From Lepiota brunneoincarnata (taxonomy: Eukaryota > Basidiomycota > Agaricomycetes > Agaricales > Agaricaceae), in contig JAEBUN010000006.1 in the NCBI GenBank assembly GCA_023014365.1, forward strand, positions 496,001 through 560,000: DNA of 64,000 nt, given 5' to 3'. Shown here piece after piece: positions 49,856 through 63,338 of this stretch. The notes under the pieces were generated by a model. It had not been told where the DNA came from and ran no database searches. It saw only the letters and a list, made by a program, of their open reading frames with translations. Numbering within the stretch: the first letter of the stretch is position 1; each line of letters starts with the position of its first letter. A program made the position numbers and the translations under genes.

Positions 49856-52012
49856 TTAATGTCGAAGAGCTGAGTTGGGATTTAAGCAAGGGGATTGATG
49901 ACGAGGCAAGTGAGTTGGGGTTCAGTGGGTCGAGATAAGAGATTTAAAATGTAAGGACGAGAGCATCAGCGGGGGTGACTGGGGAAGTTTCAGTGAAGAA
50001 GAGGGAGATATCAGAAAACAAGGCAGTTCTGTTAGAGAGGGCAGCAAATTGAGAGAAACGGGATATCTGTAATGAGTACATCTTGTGGGTTGGGAGGTAG
50101 GCGGATGTCCAAAGTCTCGAGACTTGGGACGATCCGATCACAAAGTCTTGCTGGGGTCCAGAAGACTTTGTAGCTAAGTCTGCGCGGGTCTAGAGGAACG
50201 AAGAGGTAATGTCAAGGTCGGGTAGGGGCTAGGTGTTGGGTCGGGAAGGTGGTCTCGACGACGAGAGGCGGGATTTATAGACTGACAGGGTAAGTTGACT
50301 TGGGTGGGGGAGAGAATTGGAGTCACAAAGCCCCTTGGCCCTAACAAAGACAAACAATGTCGCATCCGAGTCATGCAGTGGCACAGTGTGGGCACTTCAT
50401 CACTACCACTTCCCCCGACTCAACTCCGCCCACAGCCTCCGGCTCGGCCATCCTCTCCCGACTATACCGGCACCGCCCGGCACCCCCTTCCTTGCTGCGC
50501 TCCAGCTGTGTTTTGTTATCTGGCCTAGCAAACGAGTCTGCGCTTCGGGCTCCCTACGCGCGCGTGTTTATGTGGAGGGAGTACTCCATTCTGCAACCTG
50601 TCGAGCGTGGAAAATCAACCGTGTCATTCCAAAATGCTGTTCATCGATCATCCACCCCTCTGAATCACCCGCCCAGCCTTTGTTTGGCTCCCCCTCTATT
50701 CTAGTCCACATTCTACTCCCACGAACCCCTAGCCACGTGGACTGCACTACCTCCATTCTCGTCGAGTCATCCAGGTCAAAGTCTGAGATTCCCTTTCTTG
50801 CACTGCGGCGGCGGCAATGCCCCCTATCTGACCCCCAAGTAGGGGAGATTGGTAACAACAGATAGAATAATCTGTCAAATGCGATGCACACGGACGGTTC
50901 ACATCCGACTGCCATAACACGTTTTTTCTTCCCCGGGCACTCCGGCTACCGAGGGAAAGCCGAGTCCCGGCAGACATTCACCGCAAAATGACTCGTGAAA
51001 ATGCTTCACTTTCACTCAAGGTGATGCTGACGCCGACGCCGAACTGATTACGGACAACCTTCGGCTTGCGTCGACAGCTCTGCGTTCCCTAATTATGATG
51101 TGGATGAAGGCTGGTGGGGCATTCGGCCGTCTGCTGTCGTTCGGGCTCATGGAGTGCTGTTGCCACCTCTTGACTGGACTCATGTTTTGAATACCAAGTC
51201 TCTTACTAACACTTCGTAATAACCTCAAGGTGATTGGCCGGAAACATTTCCTATCCCAATCCAAGTTCCGATGATTTATCAGATATCGATACTCCATGTG
51301 GACATACTACTGCATCATACAGATGGCGGATTACCCACCTGGAGCGGTCCCGGTGCGGAGAACCCCGCTTTCGTGACGCCTTCGGCCAGTGGATTGTCGG
51401 ATCGATACAACAGAACCCAGCTGGTGTTCAGAATTTGTCGGGTCAGAGAAAAACCAACAAGGGTAACTGGACAATCTGAACAATCCTAATCAATGACGGC
51501 TACATACGGCACCTATTGATGTGTTGAACGCAGCCTGGCCCTCGGTCGGCAAGGCTTGGTCTGTGGATTCACCGTAGTGTGTTCGCGTAATCTTATCCCC
51601 GCAAATGGTAAAATATAAAAACAATGAGAATATGTTACTTTGTTTGTCTCCATCATTGAATGGCTTCAAAAAGTACAACGAAGCGCTTTAGCGATATTTA
51701 TAAGGGCCAAAGCTTGTATTTCCGAGGTATAGCTCAGTCCCCGATGCGACTTAATGACTGACAGAACTACCCGAGCTGTCGGGCGGGAGGGAAGACGTGC
51801 CAAGATTAGCGGAGTTGGAAAAGCACTAAACAAGCCTAGCGACCACGATCCTGAGCGGTACGTTGGAACCAACGAAAGAAAAGCTCGCGGTTTCTTTACG
51901 GCTTAGTCGCTTTCCCTTTCTTCTCTCTTTCACGTTCAACGCTCGACGTTGCAACAACAATCGTTCCTCCCTCTGCCCGGCTTCATCTCACCGACGGTCC
52001 CTACCTTTAATC
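49856..52012. other. 2.2 kb divergent upstream region
   Basis: It lies between the cyclin (-) and the lysozyme-like gene (+). Plus-strand open frames at 50317-50865 are low-complexity and lack family features; a small frame at 51234-51479 is likewise unsupported. The long leader may carry regulation of the cyclin gene, which is inference only. Confidence 0.35.
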
Positions 52013-53228
52013 ATGAAGTTCCCCGCCGCATTCCTTACCTTGTTCCTTACTCTTGTCGTCGTGAACGCCAGCAGTCCCCATGACCATGGTTTAACCGCCC
52101 GCCATTCTCGCATCTTTGCTAACCTCGAGAAGAAATCTCCGCCAAAGCGTTGTCCAGGTCGCAGGAAGGACAAGGTAAGTTAGATCGCTCCTTATTTCTT
52201 CAGGCGGGTATTGACAGTGGGTCACAGAAGGTGGTGGCATCTTCCTCAGTCAAAGACGAGCCCCCTTCTTCCGAGCCTCCTGTCCCTAAAAAGCCAATCA
52301 ATGCCAATACTTATTCTGGTGGTGGCGGAGGCAGCGAAGGCTATACTCTCGGGGCCTCGGGCAAATGTGGAGGCAGTAATGCCGTTGGTAATATTACTAG
52401 TTTTCTCATGGCATACAGAGTCTTCTAACCACCACATCAGCCAAAACTACCAAGACCAGTGGGCCCAACGGAAGCATTGACTTCCTCAACTGTGGCATTG
52501 ATAGCGGAGGATGGAACCCGCCATTCATCCGCGTTCAAGACATTGTTGTGAAGCCCCTATCCGAAGCAATCAAGTCACCCAACAGCCCGTTCAAGGCTTG
52601 CTCCTCCTATGTCGGGCTCTTCAACAAGTATGGAGAAGCTTACGGTATCCCGCCCATCCTTTTGGCCTCTTTTGCCATGCAGGAGAGTTCCTGCAATCCT
52701 AATACAGTCGGCGGTGGAGGGGAACAAGGTCTCATGCAAATCACCAAGGACAAGTGCAAAGGCGCATCAAACTGCCGCGATCCTGTGTGTGGTTTCACCT
52801 ACTAGCGTTGTGTACGATTCCTGATATCTTTACGCAGGATTTCAACGTTCGCACTGGTGCAGCATACTTTGCAGACACCTTGGCCGCCAATGGTGGTGAT
52901 TTATTGAAGAGCCTTGGCCAATACAATGGCTGGTACCCTGGTTTGACAGTCGTGCGTTCACCGCACCGCCTAGCACGCTTGTTCCGGCACTAATTACTGT
53001 CGGTCTCTGCAGAAAAAGGCTACCGCTGCTCGTTACGGTAGCTGCTGTCGCTGCCAGAACAACCTCGACTAGTAAGCATCGTCGAAGGTCTTTTTGATGA
53101 TGAACAAGACACTGATTCCATTTTCTAGCCTACACCAATTCCTGAATGGTTGGTGCCAGAACATTAATGCATACGACAATGGCCTCCGTCTCGGAAAGTA
53201 CTTCAATCTCGATCATTGCGGCCACTAA
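52013..53228 (+). CDS. Secreted lysozyme-like transglycosylase (SLT/GH23-like)
   Basis: The signal peptide MKFPAAFLTLFLTLVVVNAS precedes a basic, Pro/Ser- and Gly-rich region (SGGGGGSEGYTLGASGKCGG). The domain begins LNCGIDSGGWNPPFIRVQDI and contains IPPILLASFAMQESSCNPNT, with the catalytic glutamate in MQES, then GGGGEQGLMQITKDKC, YFADTLAANGGDLLKSLGQY and NGWYPGLTV. The Cys-rich end CCRCQNNLDYLHQFLNGWCQ closes it. Enzymes of this fold cleave peptidoglycan; a secreted fungal form may act on bacteria or on chitin-like polymers, which is inference. Six exons are in phase and complete. Confidence 0.88.
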
Positions 53229-53619
53229 GCAAGAGATTAAGACCATTACCGGGTCCAAGACGAGGATGCAAAGACGCTCATTCCACCTACCGCTCGTTTA
53301 TCATCACACTTACGGCCTATCTCCTATTACCCTGGTATAGTTCTAGCCACGTCTCCCCTATATGCGTATTCTGCTGGGCGATTTGGAATACTTGAATACC
53401 CCCTTCGACATTCTTCCTAATTCATGATTCTCGCTACGCGAGGTGTTCAGGGCTTGTTCTCCGATCGTTTGGGCATGCCCCACGAATACATCAGTGTAAA
53501 TAGTTGATCTATACATATTTGACGGCTCCTGTGAATATGCGTGCGAAATCGTGTCTTGTTTAAGATTTTGACTTGGATCCCTAGTTACTGAGGATAGAAA
53601 ACACCGTCGAACCACGATC

Positions 53620-56051
53620 ATGTCCGACTCTTCCACACCGACCTCGTCTTCACCCACTTCAACGGCTTCCACTGTCCCGTCCTCGGTTCCATCCCCTCAA
53701 CTTCAAACCCTCAGTCTCGTCGATCTAGTACCGGTATCGGATGAAGATAGGGCAGAGGCGACACGGATAAAATCCGAGGCGAACAAAGCATTCACAAGTA
53801 CGTCTTTATTATTTCACCTGGACGGTCTTGGCGCTGAATCTGGGTCTTTGTAGGCCATGATTTTGTCGCCGCCACACGGCTCTATTCTCAGGCCCTTGAA
53901 AAAAATCCTAATGAACCAACACTGTGGTGTAATAGAGCGTATGCGAGGATGAAACTGGAAGAATTCGGATACGCTTTGAGTGATGCAAGTATGGTAAATC
54001 ACCTGTGACCATTTTGCTTTATCTCAAATGAGCTCTCTACCTCAGCTCAGGCGATCAAACTCGATCCTCGTTATGCGAAGGCCTTTTATCGGTAAGTGCG
54101 TCAACCTTGCGGTAGGATGTCGGTTTACGAGTATCCTTTCAAGTGTAGTCGAGCGACGTGTTATCTCCAGACGCTCAGGCCTCAATTAGCCGTGGCTGAT
54201 TTCAAGAAGATATTGACGATAGAGCCAAAAAATGAGACCGTACGGCAGCAGATGGTGTCTACACAGAAATTGATCCGGAAAATCGAGTTTGAGAAGGTGA
54301 ACGGAGTGTAGATCTGAGTAGACGCGAAATGACTTATTTTTCAGGCTATTGAAATGGGAGAGGAGAAGAACGCTGTCGAGAGGTGTTTGGAAATTATTGC
54401 TGAGGGTAAGCCCCTTGTCTGCTTGGTTCTTCAGAGCTACTTCTTAGTTGTATCCCATCTGCAGGGGGTTGTGATCTAGATAGGACATATACAGGGCCAA
54501 AACTTCACTGCGAAGATGGAAAATTCAGTATCACCCTAGAATTCATACGAGAAATGATCCAGTGGTTCAAGACAGGGAAAACGTTACCAAAACGCTATGT
54601 CTGGGAAATTGCCTTGGGGGTGCATCAACACTTCATTGCAGAAGAGAGCCTCGTGGAGGTACCCGTTAGCGAAGGTGTGACCATCGATGTAATCGGAGAC
54701 GTTCATGGTGCGTGCCGCCGCTGTCTGAAGTAGGATTACACTATGCTAATATTTCATAGGCCAATTCTATGATGTACTTCATCTGTTCTCACTTACCGGA
54801 GAGCCCAGTGAAAACCACTACTTGCTTATGAATGGCGACCTAGTCGATCGAGGCTCGTGGTCCATGGAGGTAATCTTGACCGCCTTTGCGTTTAAATGTA
54901 CGTAACCTCCCTGTCCAACCTATTTCTATCACTAATGCAATGGGCAGGGCTTTACCCCAAGTATATGTTCGTTAATCGTGGCAATCACGAGGCGAAGGAA
55001 ATGAACCGGACGTATGGCTTTGAAGGCGAGGCAAAGCATAAACATGGTGAACAGACTTACAAGGTCAGTTAGAAATTCATGTGTGGTCCAATTAGATATT
55101 TAGCCGCTTGCAGCTATTTGCACATATCTTTACAGAACGTCTGTCTGTTTCCCCTCTTTAACGATCAAGGGACTTATTGGCTCATAGTTCCTCTGGCGAC
55201 GTTGGTGAGCGCTACGAAACCCCCAACATCCAAGGAGGGTGAAGGGTCTCTTCTCTCTCCCGATGGGTTTAAGCGTTATTTTGTCGTCCATGGTGGTCTC
55301 TTCAGCAGGGACGATGTGACGCTAGATGATATTCGCCAAATTCCTAGGGTCGGCCGGCAACCGGGCCAAGAAGGGCTTATGTGTAGGCTTTAGAGGTGTC
55401 CTTTTTCCGTTATATGTTCTGACCAACCGTTACAGGCGAGGTGATAGTTCCATTTCGTTGATAACGAGTTATTACTCACATCCGGGCAGCTTTTGTGGAC
55501 TGACCCTCAAGATGCGCCTGGACGAGGACCTAGTAAACGAGTAGGCTCGCATCCCCCGTTCCATCGCCCCATCGCTCAAACTATCTGTCCAGGGTGTTGG
55601 TATAGCATTTGGACCTGATGTAACAAAACGATGGTGCACATTGAACAAGGTCTCGGGGATAATTAGGAGCCACGAGGTTCGACAAGGTGAAGCAATACTT
55701 TTTCTTTGTATTCGGTAGTGTTCTCAAAAGTATTGTAGACGGTTACCAGATAGAGCACGATGGCCTGTGTACGACTGTAAGCGTGTTCCCTATTACAACG
55801 CTCTTGGTGACCACTTATCTTATGATAGGTCTTTTCTGCACCAAACTATGTCGACCAAAGTGGGAATAAGGGTGCATTCGTACGTGTAAAGCTTGCTCTG
55901 GGTATTTTCTCTCTACCTATTCAGCTTTTTATAGATCCGCATTGATTCTGCAGGAAGCCGGGAATACTTCCAATTTGAGGCCAAGCCACACCCTCCGATA
56001 AAGCCAATGGCTTATGTTCAAGGGGGTTTGGGTAGCTTGATGATGATGTAG
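53620..56051 (+). CDS. PPT1: Serine/threonine protein phosphatase 5 (PP5/Ppt1)
   Basis: An N-terminal Ser/Thr-rich stretch is followed by three TPR motifs (ANKAFTSHDFVAATRLYSQA, NEPTLWCNRAYARMKLEEF, AIKLDPRYAKAFYRRATCYL) that would bind the Hsp90 C-terminus. The metallophosphatase core shows GDVHG, NGDLVDRGSWS, FVNRGNHE, FVVHGGLFSRDDV, LLWTDPQDAPGRGPSKRG and VFSAPNYVDQSGN, ending KPMAYVQGGLGSLMM. The gene has at least twelve introns, all splicing in phase with minor doubt at the last one (RIRID). Ppt1 dephosphorylates Hsp90 and client kinases. It is followed 148 bp later on the same strand by SR140. Confidence 0.93.
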
Positions 56052-56199
56052 GCTTACTGTGTATTTTTCGTTGTATGACTGCGTGGAGCCTGTTGGGGGG
56101 TACCGTGTGAAACTGTTGCTTGCTTACGACCAACTCTCACTCTGTTGAATCCTTGGTTACTGCACTCCAGTCTTTCCCAGCACAGGGCGTCCCGCGATC

Positions 56200-58982
56200 A
56201 TGGACAAAACAAAAACAAAATTAGCTGCATTTTTTGACGACGATGAGGACTCTTCCTTCCCAGTGCGATGGACAGAGTTATTTCCTTTCCGATCATACTC
56301 ACCAACCATACCCGTTCACATAGCAAAAAGCCGTCGACGAGGCAAAACTTTCACAATATACATCTGGTACTGTACGCAAGTCGCGCAGAGAAAAAGAACA
56401 GGAAGCTGCTGAGGCGAAAAAACGCGAGGAAGAAGCCCAGGCGGTGAGAGCTTATGCTGAATTTTTGGATGCTTTCCAAGGGGAGGATGCCGGGAGGAAG
56501 AGGAGGGCGGCATTTGTCAGGGCTGGCTCGGATGGGGCGGAATACAAACCAACGAAGGGCGGAGAGGTTCGTACATCCTCTGCTGCGCTCCCCTCATTGG
56601 ACAGGGTATGTGGTTCCCTCTCTCGTCTGGATAAGCTCATATTCTCTATGTGCCTAGTCAGCGTCACCCCCGCTGGGTGTACAGAAACCCAAAGGGAAGA
56701 GAGCCATGGATGCGTTTTTAGAGGAAATAAAGAGGTGGGGGGGATACGTATGTATGTGTGTAGTTCTATCTCACACTATGATTATAGGGAGCAGGCAGAG
56801 AGAGAGGCTAAATACGCCAAACAATGTGCGTTACCTTGAGATCTTTTTGCGCAGCTTTGCACTTATTATGCTTTAGCCCAAAGCCATGGCCGTTCGGTAA
56901 CTGCCCTTGCGGGTGAGTCCTGGTAGCGCCTTCGCTATACCAAAGTTCTCATTCTATCCCAGCATATGAAGGCCAAAGCGGTAGCAAGGATCGCGGAGAC
57001 CCGCAGGTCATTCTTGTTTCATTGATGTCCTTCAAAGTGGCTGAAGTTGATCTTGAAGACCTCGAACATATTCGTCGCTAATCTGCCTTCCCATGTGACG
57101 GAAGAGACGCTGGGCAATTTCTTCGCCCGGGTAGGGCCAGTTGGTTCTGTAAGGATATTGTTGTTACTTCTGTGGCTTTCCTATCTCATATATTACTAGG
57201 TCAAGATTATGTGGCCGAGAGCCGATGGTACTGTTGGCCCTGGAGCTGACATGACTGCATCACGACGAAGCAAGGCTGGGCTGAGTGGATTCGTCTCATT
57301 CATGAAACGACGGGATGCTGAAGAAGCATTACGGGAGTTTGACGGATATGACTGGGGAGGCTCCATTTTGCGGGTTGGATGGAGCAAAGCAGTTCCCCTG
57401 GCCGCAAAGCCGAAATACGGTTGGTAACAAAATCAACTTTCACTCTTGATTCGCTGCTTAGAGTCTGTAGTTGTGTCCTCATATTACCGGGATCGTGACA
57501 GAAGCCGGAGTCGTAGTCGGTCCCGTGATCGTCGGCGATCCCGCTCAAGGGAGAGACATCATGGCTATCGTCGTTCCCGAAGTAGATCTTATGTTAGAAG
57601 TCGGATCCAGGTCTCGGCGCAGGTCCCGCAGTCATTCGCATCGACACCCATCGTCTCGTAGTCGATCGCCACGCCGCCGCTATTCCCGAAGCCCACTCAG
57701 CCGAGCTCACACTGAAGAGGAAGAAGCAGTAACCGACACCTTCATCCGAGCAGTTGCCGCTGAAGTAAAGGGGCAAGATTCCAAATACGAAGATGCACTT
57801 CGCGAACGTGAGCGTAACAATCCAAAATACGCATTCCTACTTCACAAGAACGTCGGTTAATTTCTGTCCACTTGTTTCAATACACTCAATGTTCCCGTAG
57901 CACCGAAGACACGCATTTTATAGGGGTTTAATGGAGTCAGAGCGATCGTTGCAACCAGAGTTTGATGATGAGGTCAACCATCAGCCGTTCTGGTGATGAC
58001 TCCTGCTGAAACTCGTTATCTTTCAGGGATATAATTCCATCTACTCGACTGATTCTGCCGAGGAATCTGAGAGAGAGCGTGGCCGTAAAAACAAGCTAGG
58101 AAAGCTTGCAAGAAAACGGTTCGAGGCGATGCTACGAGGGATGTCCGGGAAACGTGGTGAAATCGCAAGGTGCATGGCGTTCAGCCTTGAACACGCTGAA
58201 GCGGCACATGAGGTGAGTGTTACATGGTTTTACTTCGACTATCCGTTGGTCATGGTCACTAGGTCGCAGACATCATTGTTGCCTCCCTGTTAGTGGACGG
58301 AACTGCTGTTCCGAGAAAAGTTGCTCGCTTGCATCTCATATGCGATATCCTCCATAATTCAGCGGCTCCTGTTCCCAGTGCCTGGAAGTTCAGACAGGAG
58401 TTCCAGTCGCGTTTAGGCATAGTGTTTGATCATCTTGCAAACATCTACCACTCCTTCCCGGGCCGTATGACAGCAGAGACGTTCAAGAAACAGATCCTCT
58501 CGGTCGTAGAGGTCTGGGAAGATTGGATCGTCTTTCCTCCAGAGTTTACGTCTGGGCTTCGACAACGTCTTGAAGGTGCAACAGTTGCTCCTCAAACCAG
58601 GGTGGAGGAAAAGGCAGAAGCAACACCGGATCAGAAAGCCATGTTCAGCTCCCGCTTTAAACAGAGTGTCTTCAAGCTTGCTGCTGGCGCAACATCAACG
58701 GAAGGTAGCGCCGAGGGAGACGCAATGGATATCAGTGATGGAAAGATTGTGGACAATGTTGACGGCGAGCCTGTAAATGACGTCGATGGCGAGCCTATAG
58801 ATGATGTTGACGGTGAGCCTATGGGTGATATAGATGGGGAACCCGCTGAGGATGATATTGATGGAGTGCCTATGGATGATGTCGATGGATTGCCTGTAGA
58901 CGATATTGATGGTGCTCCCGTTGATGATCTTGATGGTGTCCCCGTGGAGGATGATGTTGACGGTCTTATCGACCCCAAATAG
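56200..58982 (+). CDS. U2 snRNP-associated SR140 (U2SURP) splicing factor
   Basis: The N-terminal coiled region (KSRREKEQEAAEAKKREEEA, AYAEFLDAFQGEDAGRKRRA) leads to an RRM (TSNIFVANLPSHVTEETLGN, GFVSFMKRRDAEEALREFDG), an RS/RD region, the SURP module (NNPKYAFLLHKNHRRHAFYR) and a CID domain (FEAMLRGMSGKRGEIARCMA, LHLICDILHNSAAPVPSAWK). This order defines SR140, part of the U2 snRNP that helps recognise branch points. The C-terminus is an acidic repeat of DxDGxP units (58753-58970). One +1 break at about 57605 (CGG-A-TCC) lies in the RS region; correcting it keeps the SR-rich frame into SURP. Nine or more introns are otherwise in phase. Confidence 0.9.
58753..58970 (+). repeat. Tandem 24-27 nt coding repeat, DxDGxP units
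   Basis: Nine units of the pattern (D/N)-(V/I/L)-D-G-x-P, spaced 8-9 residues, form the acidic tail of SR140. Units differ at synonymous and hydrophobic positions, so this is an old repeat rather than a fresh expansion. Confidence 0.8.
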
Positions 58983-59095
58983 TTTGATGATATCGTCAAC
59001 AGCTGATCATATTAATTCATTCATATATCCGTGCAAATCAGCTGAGATGAATATGTACGGCTATCTATCATAAGCATTTTTATCCGAGATATAGT

Positions 59096-62000
59096 TTAAT
59101 CATGATTACGACGTGGGCGGCCGCCAGTACTGGAAGCCAATTTGACAATTGCGGTTTTGGCGGCCTCAATGTCAGCCTCAGAGCCTGGAATGCGCTGGTA
59201 AGACACTGGTAGAGGCTCAGCATAAATACTCACCAATGATTGTGACCGTAGTGTCTTCTCGACTGACGGTAATATCGGCCCCAGTCTCTTGCCTCAGACG
59301 AGCAACATTAGAACCTTTTGACCCGACGATCCTTGGGAAAGAGGTCCTGTCAGGCATGGTGAGGTAACCAACATGGGTCATCTGTTCAGCGTGTTGAATA
59401 GCATCTGCTGTAAGTTTCTGGGCTTTATCCAGAGCAGCCTGATCGCGGGCCTTAAGGGTCCAGATAGAGTCACCCTCTTCGGCATCCTGGTAGTTAGGCT
59501 CAATTACCCACTGAAACTCGGGTGCAGCTTTATCCTCTATGTCGTCGATACGAGCAGAGGGCGTAGCGTTAGAGCTGGGACCACTAGGCACTGCGGGCTT
59601 CTGAGGTTGGGCCGATTGTTCGACCTGAACGCCGTGTGAACGAAGGGTGCGATAGAAGGCGCCCTGCTGGGAGATGGCGTGGTGGTACTTCAATGGAACC
59701 TTGACAGTTCCAACAACACCTTCCGGTGTGGGCGGTTTGACTTGGCTCTGTTAATGACTTAAATATGTAATATGACCGACCATAATTTTAAATGTACCTT
59801 GAGTTCTGCAATAGCAGCTTCGCAAGCGGAGCGAGGACCAGTAACCTTGACAATGTTGCCAGCATCCACATCGACAAAGTCTGCGGCATTTTCTGCCTCG
59901 CCTACTTGGCCATAGGAGCGAGAGCCAGGGAACTGGAATCTGGACGCCGGTCCTACTCTGCAAATCGTTGAGATGCTGGCCCCCACGGCCAATCAACACA
60001 CGATGTTGGATGGCAGGGACATCGACAGCAAGAACAATACGATCCCGTAGAACTGCAGCAGCCTTCTCCAACTCGGCCTTGACGTTGTTGACAAGCTTGG
60101 GTTCACCTCGAATGCGAACTTCATCAGAGGGTTCGCCTTGACGGGGGCTGAGAATAAAACATCATGAGCAGCTATTTCCGGTAGGAACGGAGAGGTCCTT
60201 ACAATCGAACGAGGCCAGCCTGCACTTTGGAGTCTGTGGGGCCGCCACAGCGCGTGATGAGCTCCCTAAGGCCTTGGCCACCTGCACCGATCAGATTACG
60301 GTGGTATTTGTTCTCGATAGTCAATATAGCGGTAGTTTCTTCAGTCACTTGTTCGGATATCGCTAGGATAGCGGCTTTGGCTTCGCTGATAGCAGTCTTG
60401 GTCCCACGGACACTAACATTGGTGGTGTTACCATCCTCTGGCAACTTATCAACATCAACTATAGCCCCAGTATTGTCCTTGATTTCGTTGATGGAAGCAC
60501 CACCCTTGCCGAGGATACGAGCGACCGAGCGAGTAGGGACCGTGAATGTGAGGGTGTGGTTAGACTCCTTCTCAAACTCCAAGGCCTCGAGAAGTTCCGA
60601 CTTGGCACCAGCAACACCCTTCTTGCCACCTTTGAGAAGGACCTCATCGGGCTTAAGTTGTTCCCTAGTCCTGCCTTCGTGGTCGGAGTTTTGACGAGGG
60701 AAGGTGATCTTGACAGCGTATTTCTCCTCTAACCTGATGGCGTACTTTCCATTTTGGCCAATAAGCGAAGCGTGGTATTGGTTAGGAATCTTGAGAACCT
60801 CAGAGGTCTCGTCGGCCTGCAGAGAACAATTCAGCTCTCGTGTCCTTAGCATCGTTGGTGTGGATGACATACGAGCCTCTCGACTTGAGCTTGGATTCGC
60901 TTCCTCGCTTCCTCGACATTTTCCTTGCGACCGGTGATCTTGACTCGGGACTTTTGGGTGGCAGGTTTTTTCTTCTTGCCACTAATTTCCTTCTCCTCCT
61001 CATCATTAACATCAACTTTGACACCGAGTTGGTCCCTGAGTCTATTGACCCCAGAACCCTGAGCGCCTACCACACGTCCAACATATTCGCGGTCAATCTC
61101 AAACTCAGTCGACTGAATAGTGCTCTTGAGATGTTGGTACATATTTAATGCACACAAGAACTCACATAGCTGTTTACGATCTCATCGTTCTTGGCGTTCT
61201 CAACGATATTGAGAATTTCGTTGACAGCCCGGTCGACGTCAACGCTGATGCCACGAACGAGAATAGCATCTTCGGCGTGATTTTCGCCAGCTTCAGCACC
61301 GAATTTAACAACAAGAGTTTTATCTTCCCCGATGATTCTGTAGCAGAGTAATTGATTAGTTTGCGGTGAAACCAAGGGACGAGCTTACGCGTTCAGAGTA
61401 GTGCCGTGCTGGCCAATGACAGCCTCATGCCAGCGTTTGTCGATACTGATCGTCTGACTCTTGACATCGGCGGCATCCTTAGCAAATTGCAGTAAATCTT
61501 TCTCAACTTCATCGAGATGACGTTTCTTGTCATCAGGAGAAGGAGAAGCATTAGGTGAGAATGGATCATAAACGAGGAGTACAGATGATGATTCCTCGGA
61601 TTCCCTAGGGAAGAAGACCTGAACATTGTGTGCCTCGTGAAACTGCTTGATTCTATTTATATGATTTGAGACATATGGCTTCACGGTAAAGGGTAGGTCT
61701 GACTTACCTTTTGGCGTTCTTGCCAATGATAACACGGTGTAAGAGCCAATCGATGGTAATTTCCTTGGTTGCGCCAAGAAGTTTGCCAATCGCCTCCGAC
61801 ACCTGACGCACAGCAGAATCTACGATAGGCTTGTCACCGACGAGATCAATGGTGTAAGATGTCTTCTCCATAGTGACAATAGGTAGAAAAGCTGTCACGC
61901 CAGGGTTCTTCTCCTTCAGCGTTTTGTCATACTGGATATACCTGAAGAAAGTAACCAAATTACGGGCGATAGCGACAGGGTTCGGAACGGGGAACTCGTG

Positions 62001-63338
62001 AATGTACTTGGAGTTGGCGTGTTGCATGACAGCCGTAAGACCATCCGGGAGATCAGCTCCTTGGCCCCAGACGATGATCTCGTCACTGGGATCATCCGAG
62101 CCTGGTACCACCATAGCACACTTGCTCTCAGTCATTATCTGCTGGACGGCGTCACCAACGAGTAAGCGATGTTGACGTTTGGGCAAGGTAATCTTGATAG
62201 AAGTGAGGCTAGTTTTAAGCGATTCGATGACATTCTTGATCGATTCCACCAAACGAATTACTCCCTCGCGGTCGCCGCTGGCAGTAATCTCGCGGTTGGC
62301 AGAATTGAGGCTGAGATTAATACCAGCTTCCTGGGCATTGGACAAGAAATCTTTGCGAGCAACAATGAAGGGCAAGATGTGGGGGGGAATATCACGAACA
62401 CGATGGGTGGCACTCCAAATTCTAGACGAGATGATCTGGTTGAGAAGTGCCTGTGCTTCATAAGCCAGAGGTTGAGGACCGGTGAGCGTAATAGGGATAG
62501 TAGGTTCCTCTTCGTCGTTGTCCAAGGAAGGAGTGACCTTGCCCGAGTTACCCGCACTGACCTGACCATTGGCCGCTTCCTTCTTCGGGATGTCAATCCT
62601 AACACTGGTTTGATCACGAATTTGTTTCAAGGTTGCGCCTGGTTAAAAACATTGGTTTCGGATAATCAAGAAAGATAAGGGAGGGAAAACAACCTTTGGG
62701 ACCGATGATAGCTCCGATTGTAGAAGCAGGAGCGTTGATGACCAAGGTTATCTAAACCGATGAAATTTACACGGCGTTTGTAGAATATGGAATTGGTTTA
62801 CATACAACCGGACTCAGCAGAGCGACAAGACTACGTTTAGCCTTCTCAAGGTCTTTTTGAGATTCCGCCTTGAGATAGAACGTAGTTTGGCGTGTCTTTT
62901 GATTCGAAGAAGCCTCCAGTTTAACCTTATACTTAGTAGTCACCTGCTTCATGACCTCGCCAAGAGTTGCCGATTTGCCATCTTTGCCTGCAGTCGAAAG
63001 GTCGATGGCCGAGAGGGTGAAAGATTCAGTGAAGACGGGCTGTTTCACGATGGTGGCCTTGATGCGAGGACCACCCCAGGCAGAAGGAGCAGGCGGAGGC
63101 GGAGGTGGCCGATGATGCAGAGGCGAGGGCAGGGAAGGCCGTTTCCGATTCGGTGTCCAACTCGACTGTTGTGTTGACCTTGGGCTTGATGGTAGGTGGG
63201 TCGCCAAAGGAGGGGAAAGGGTCGGGAGCTCCTTCCAGTTCATGCCTCCTCTAGGGAAACTGGTCTGACTGGATTGAGGAGCGGCGTTGCAATAAGACAT
63301 ACCTGAAGGTCTGCAGCAGTCAGAATCGGAGTTGCCAT
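59096..63338 (-). CDS. SCP160: Vigilin/Scp160, multi-KH RNA-binding protein
   Basis: The start at 63338 gives MATPILTAADLQ spliced to RHELEGAPDPFPSFGDPPT, the usual basidiomycete N-terminus. At least nine KH GxxG loops are visible, among them IGAIIGPKGATLKQI, HRVIIGKNAKRIK, HEAVIGQHGTTLNA, GRVVGAQGSGVNRL, HASLIGQNGKYAIRL, VARILGKGGASINEI, HRNLIGAGGQGLREL, HRVLIGRGGQHLNDL and FPRIVGSKGSNVARL, plus degenerate copies (YHHAISQQGAFYRTL). It ends RPRRNHD. Scp160 binds mRNA on ER-bound polysomes. Two +1 breaks occur, at about 63091 (GCC-T-GCT) and 59936 (ATT-C-CAG); other junctions are in phase. Its stop is 113 bp from that of the convergent SR140. Confidence 0.92.

Noticed and set aside
50317..50865. 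182-codon plus-strand frame upstream of the lysozyme-like gene
   Set aside because: Low-complexity composition, no domain and competing frames of similar length.
51720..51745. GGTATAGCTCAGT resembling a tRNA A box
   Set aside because: No B box or acceptor stem pairing follows.
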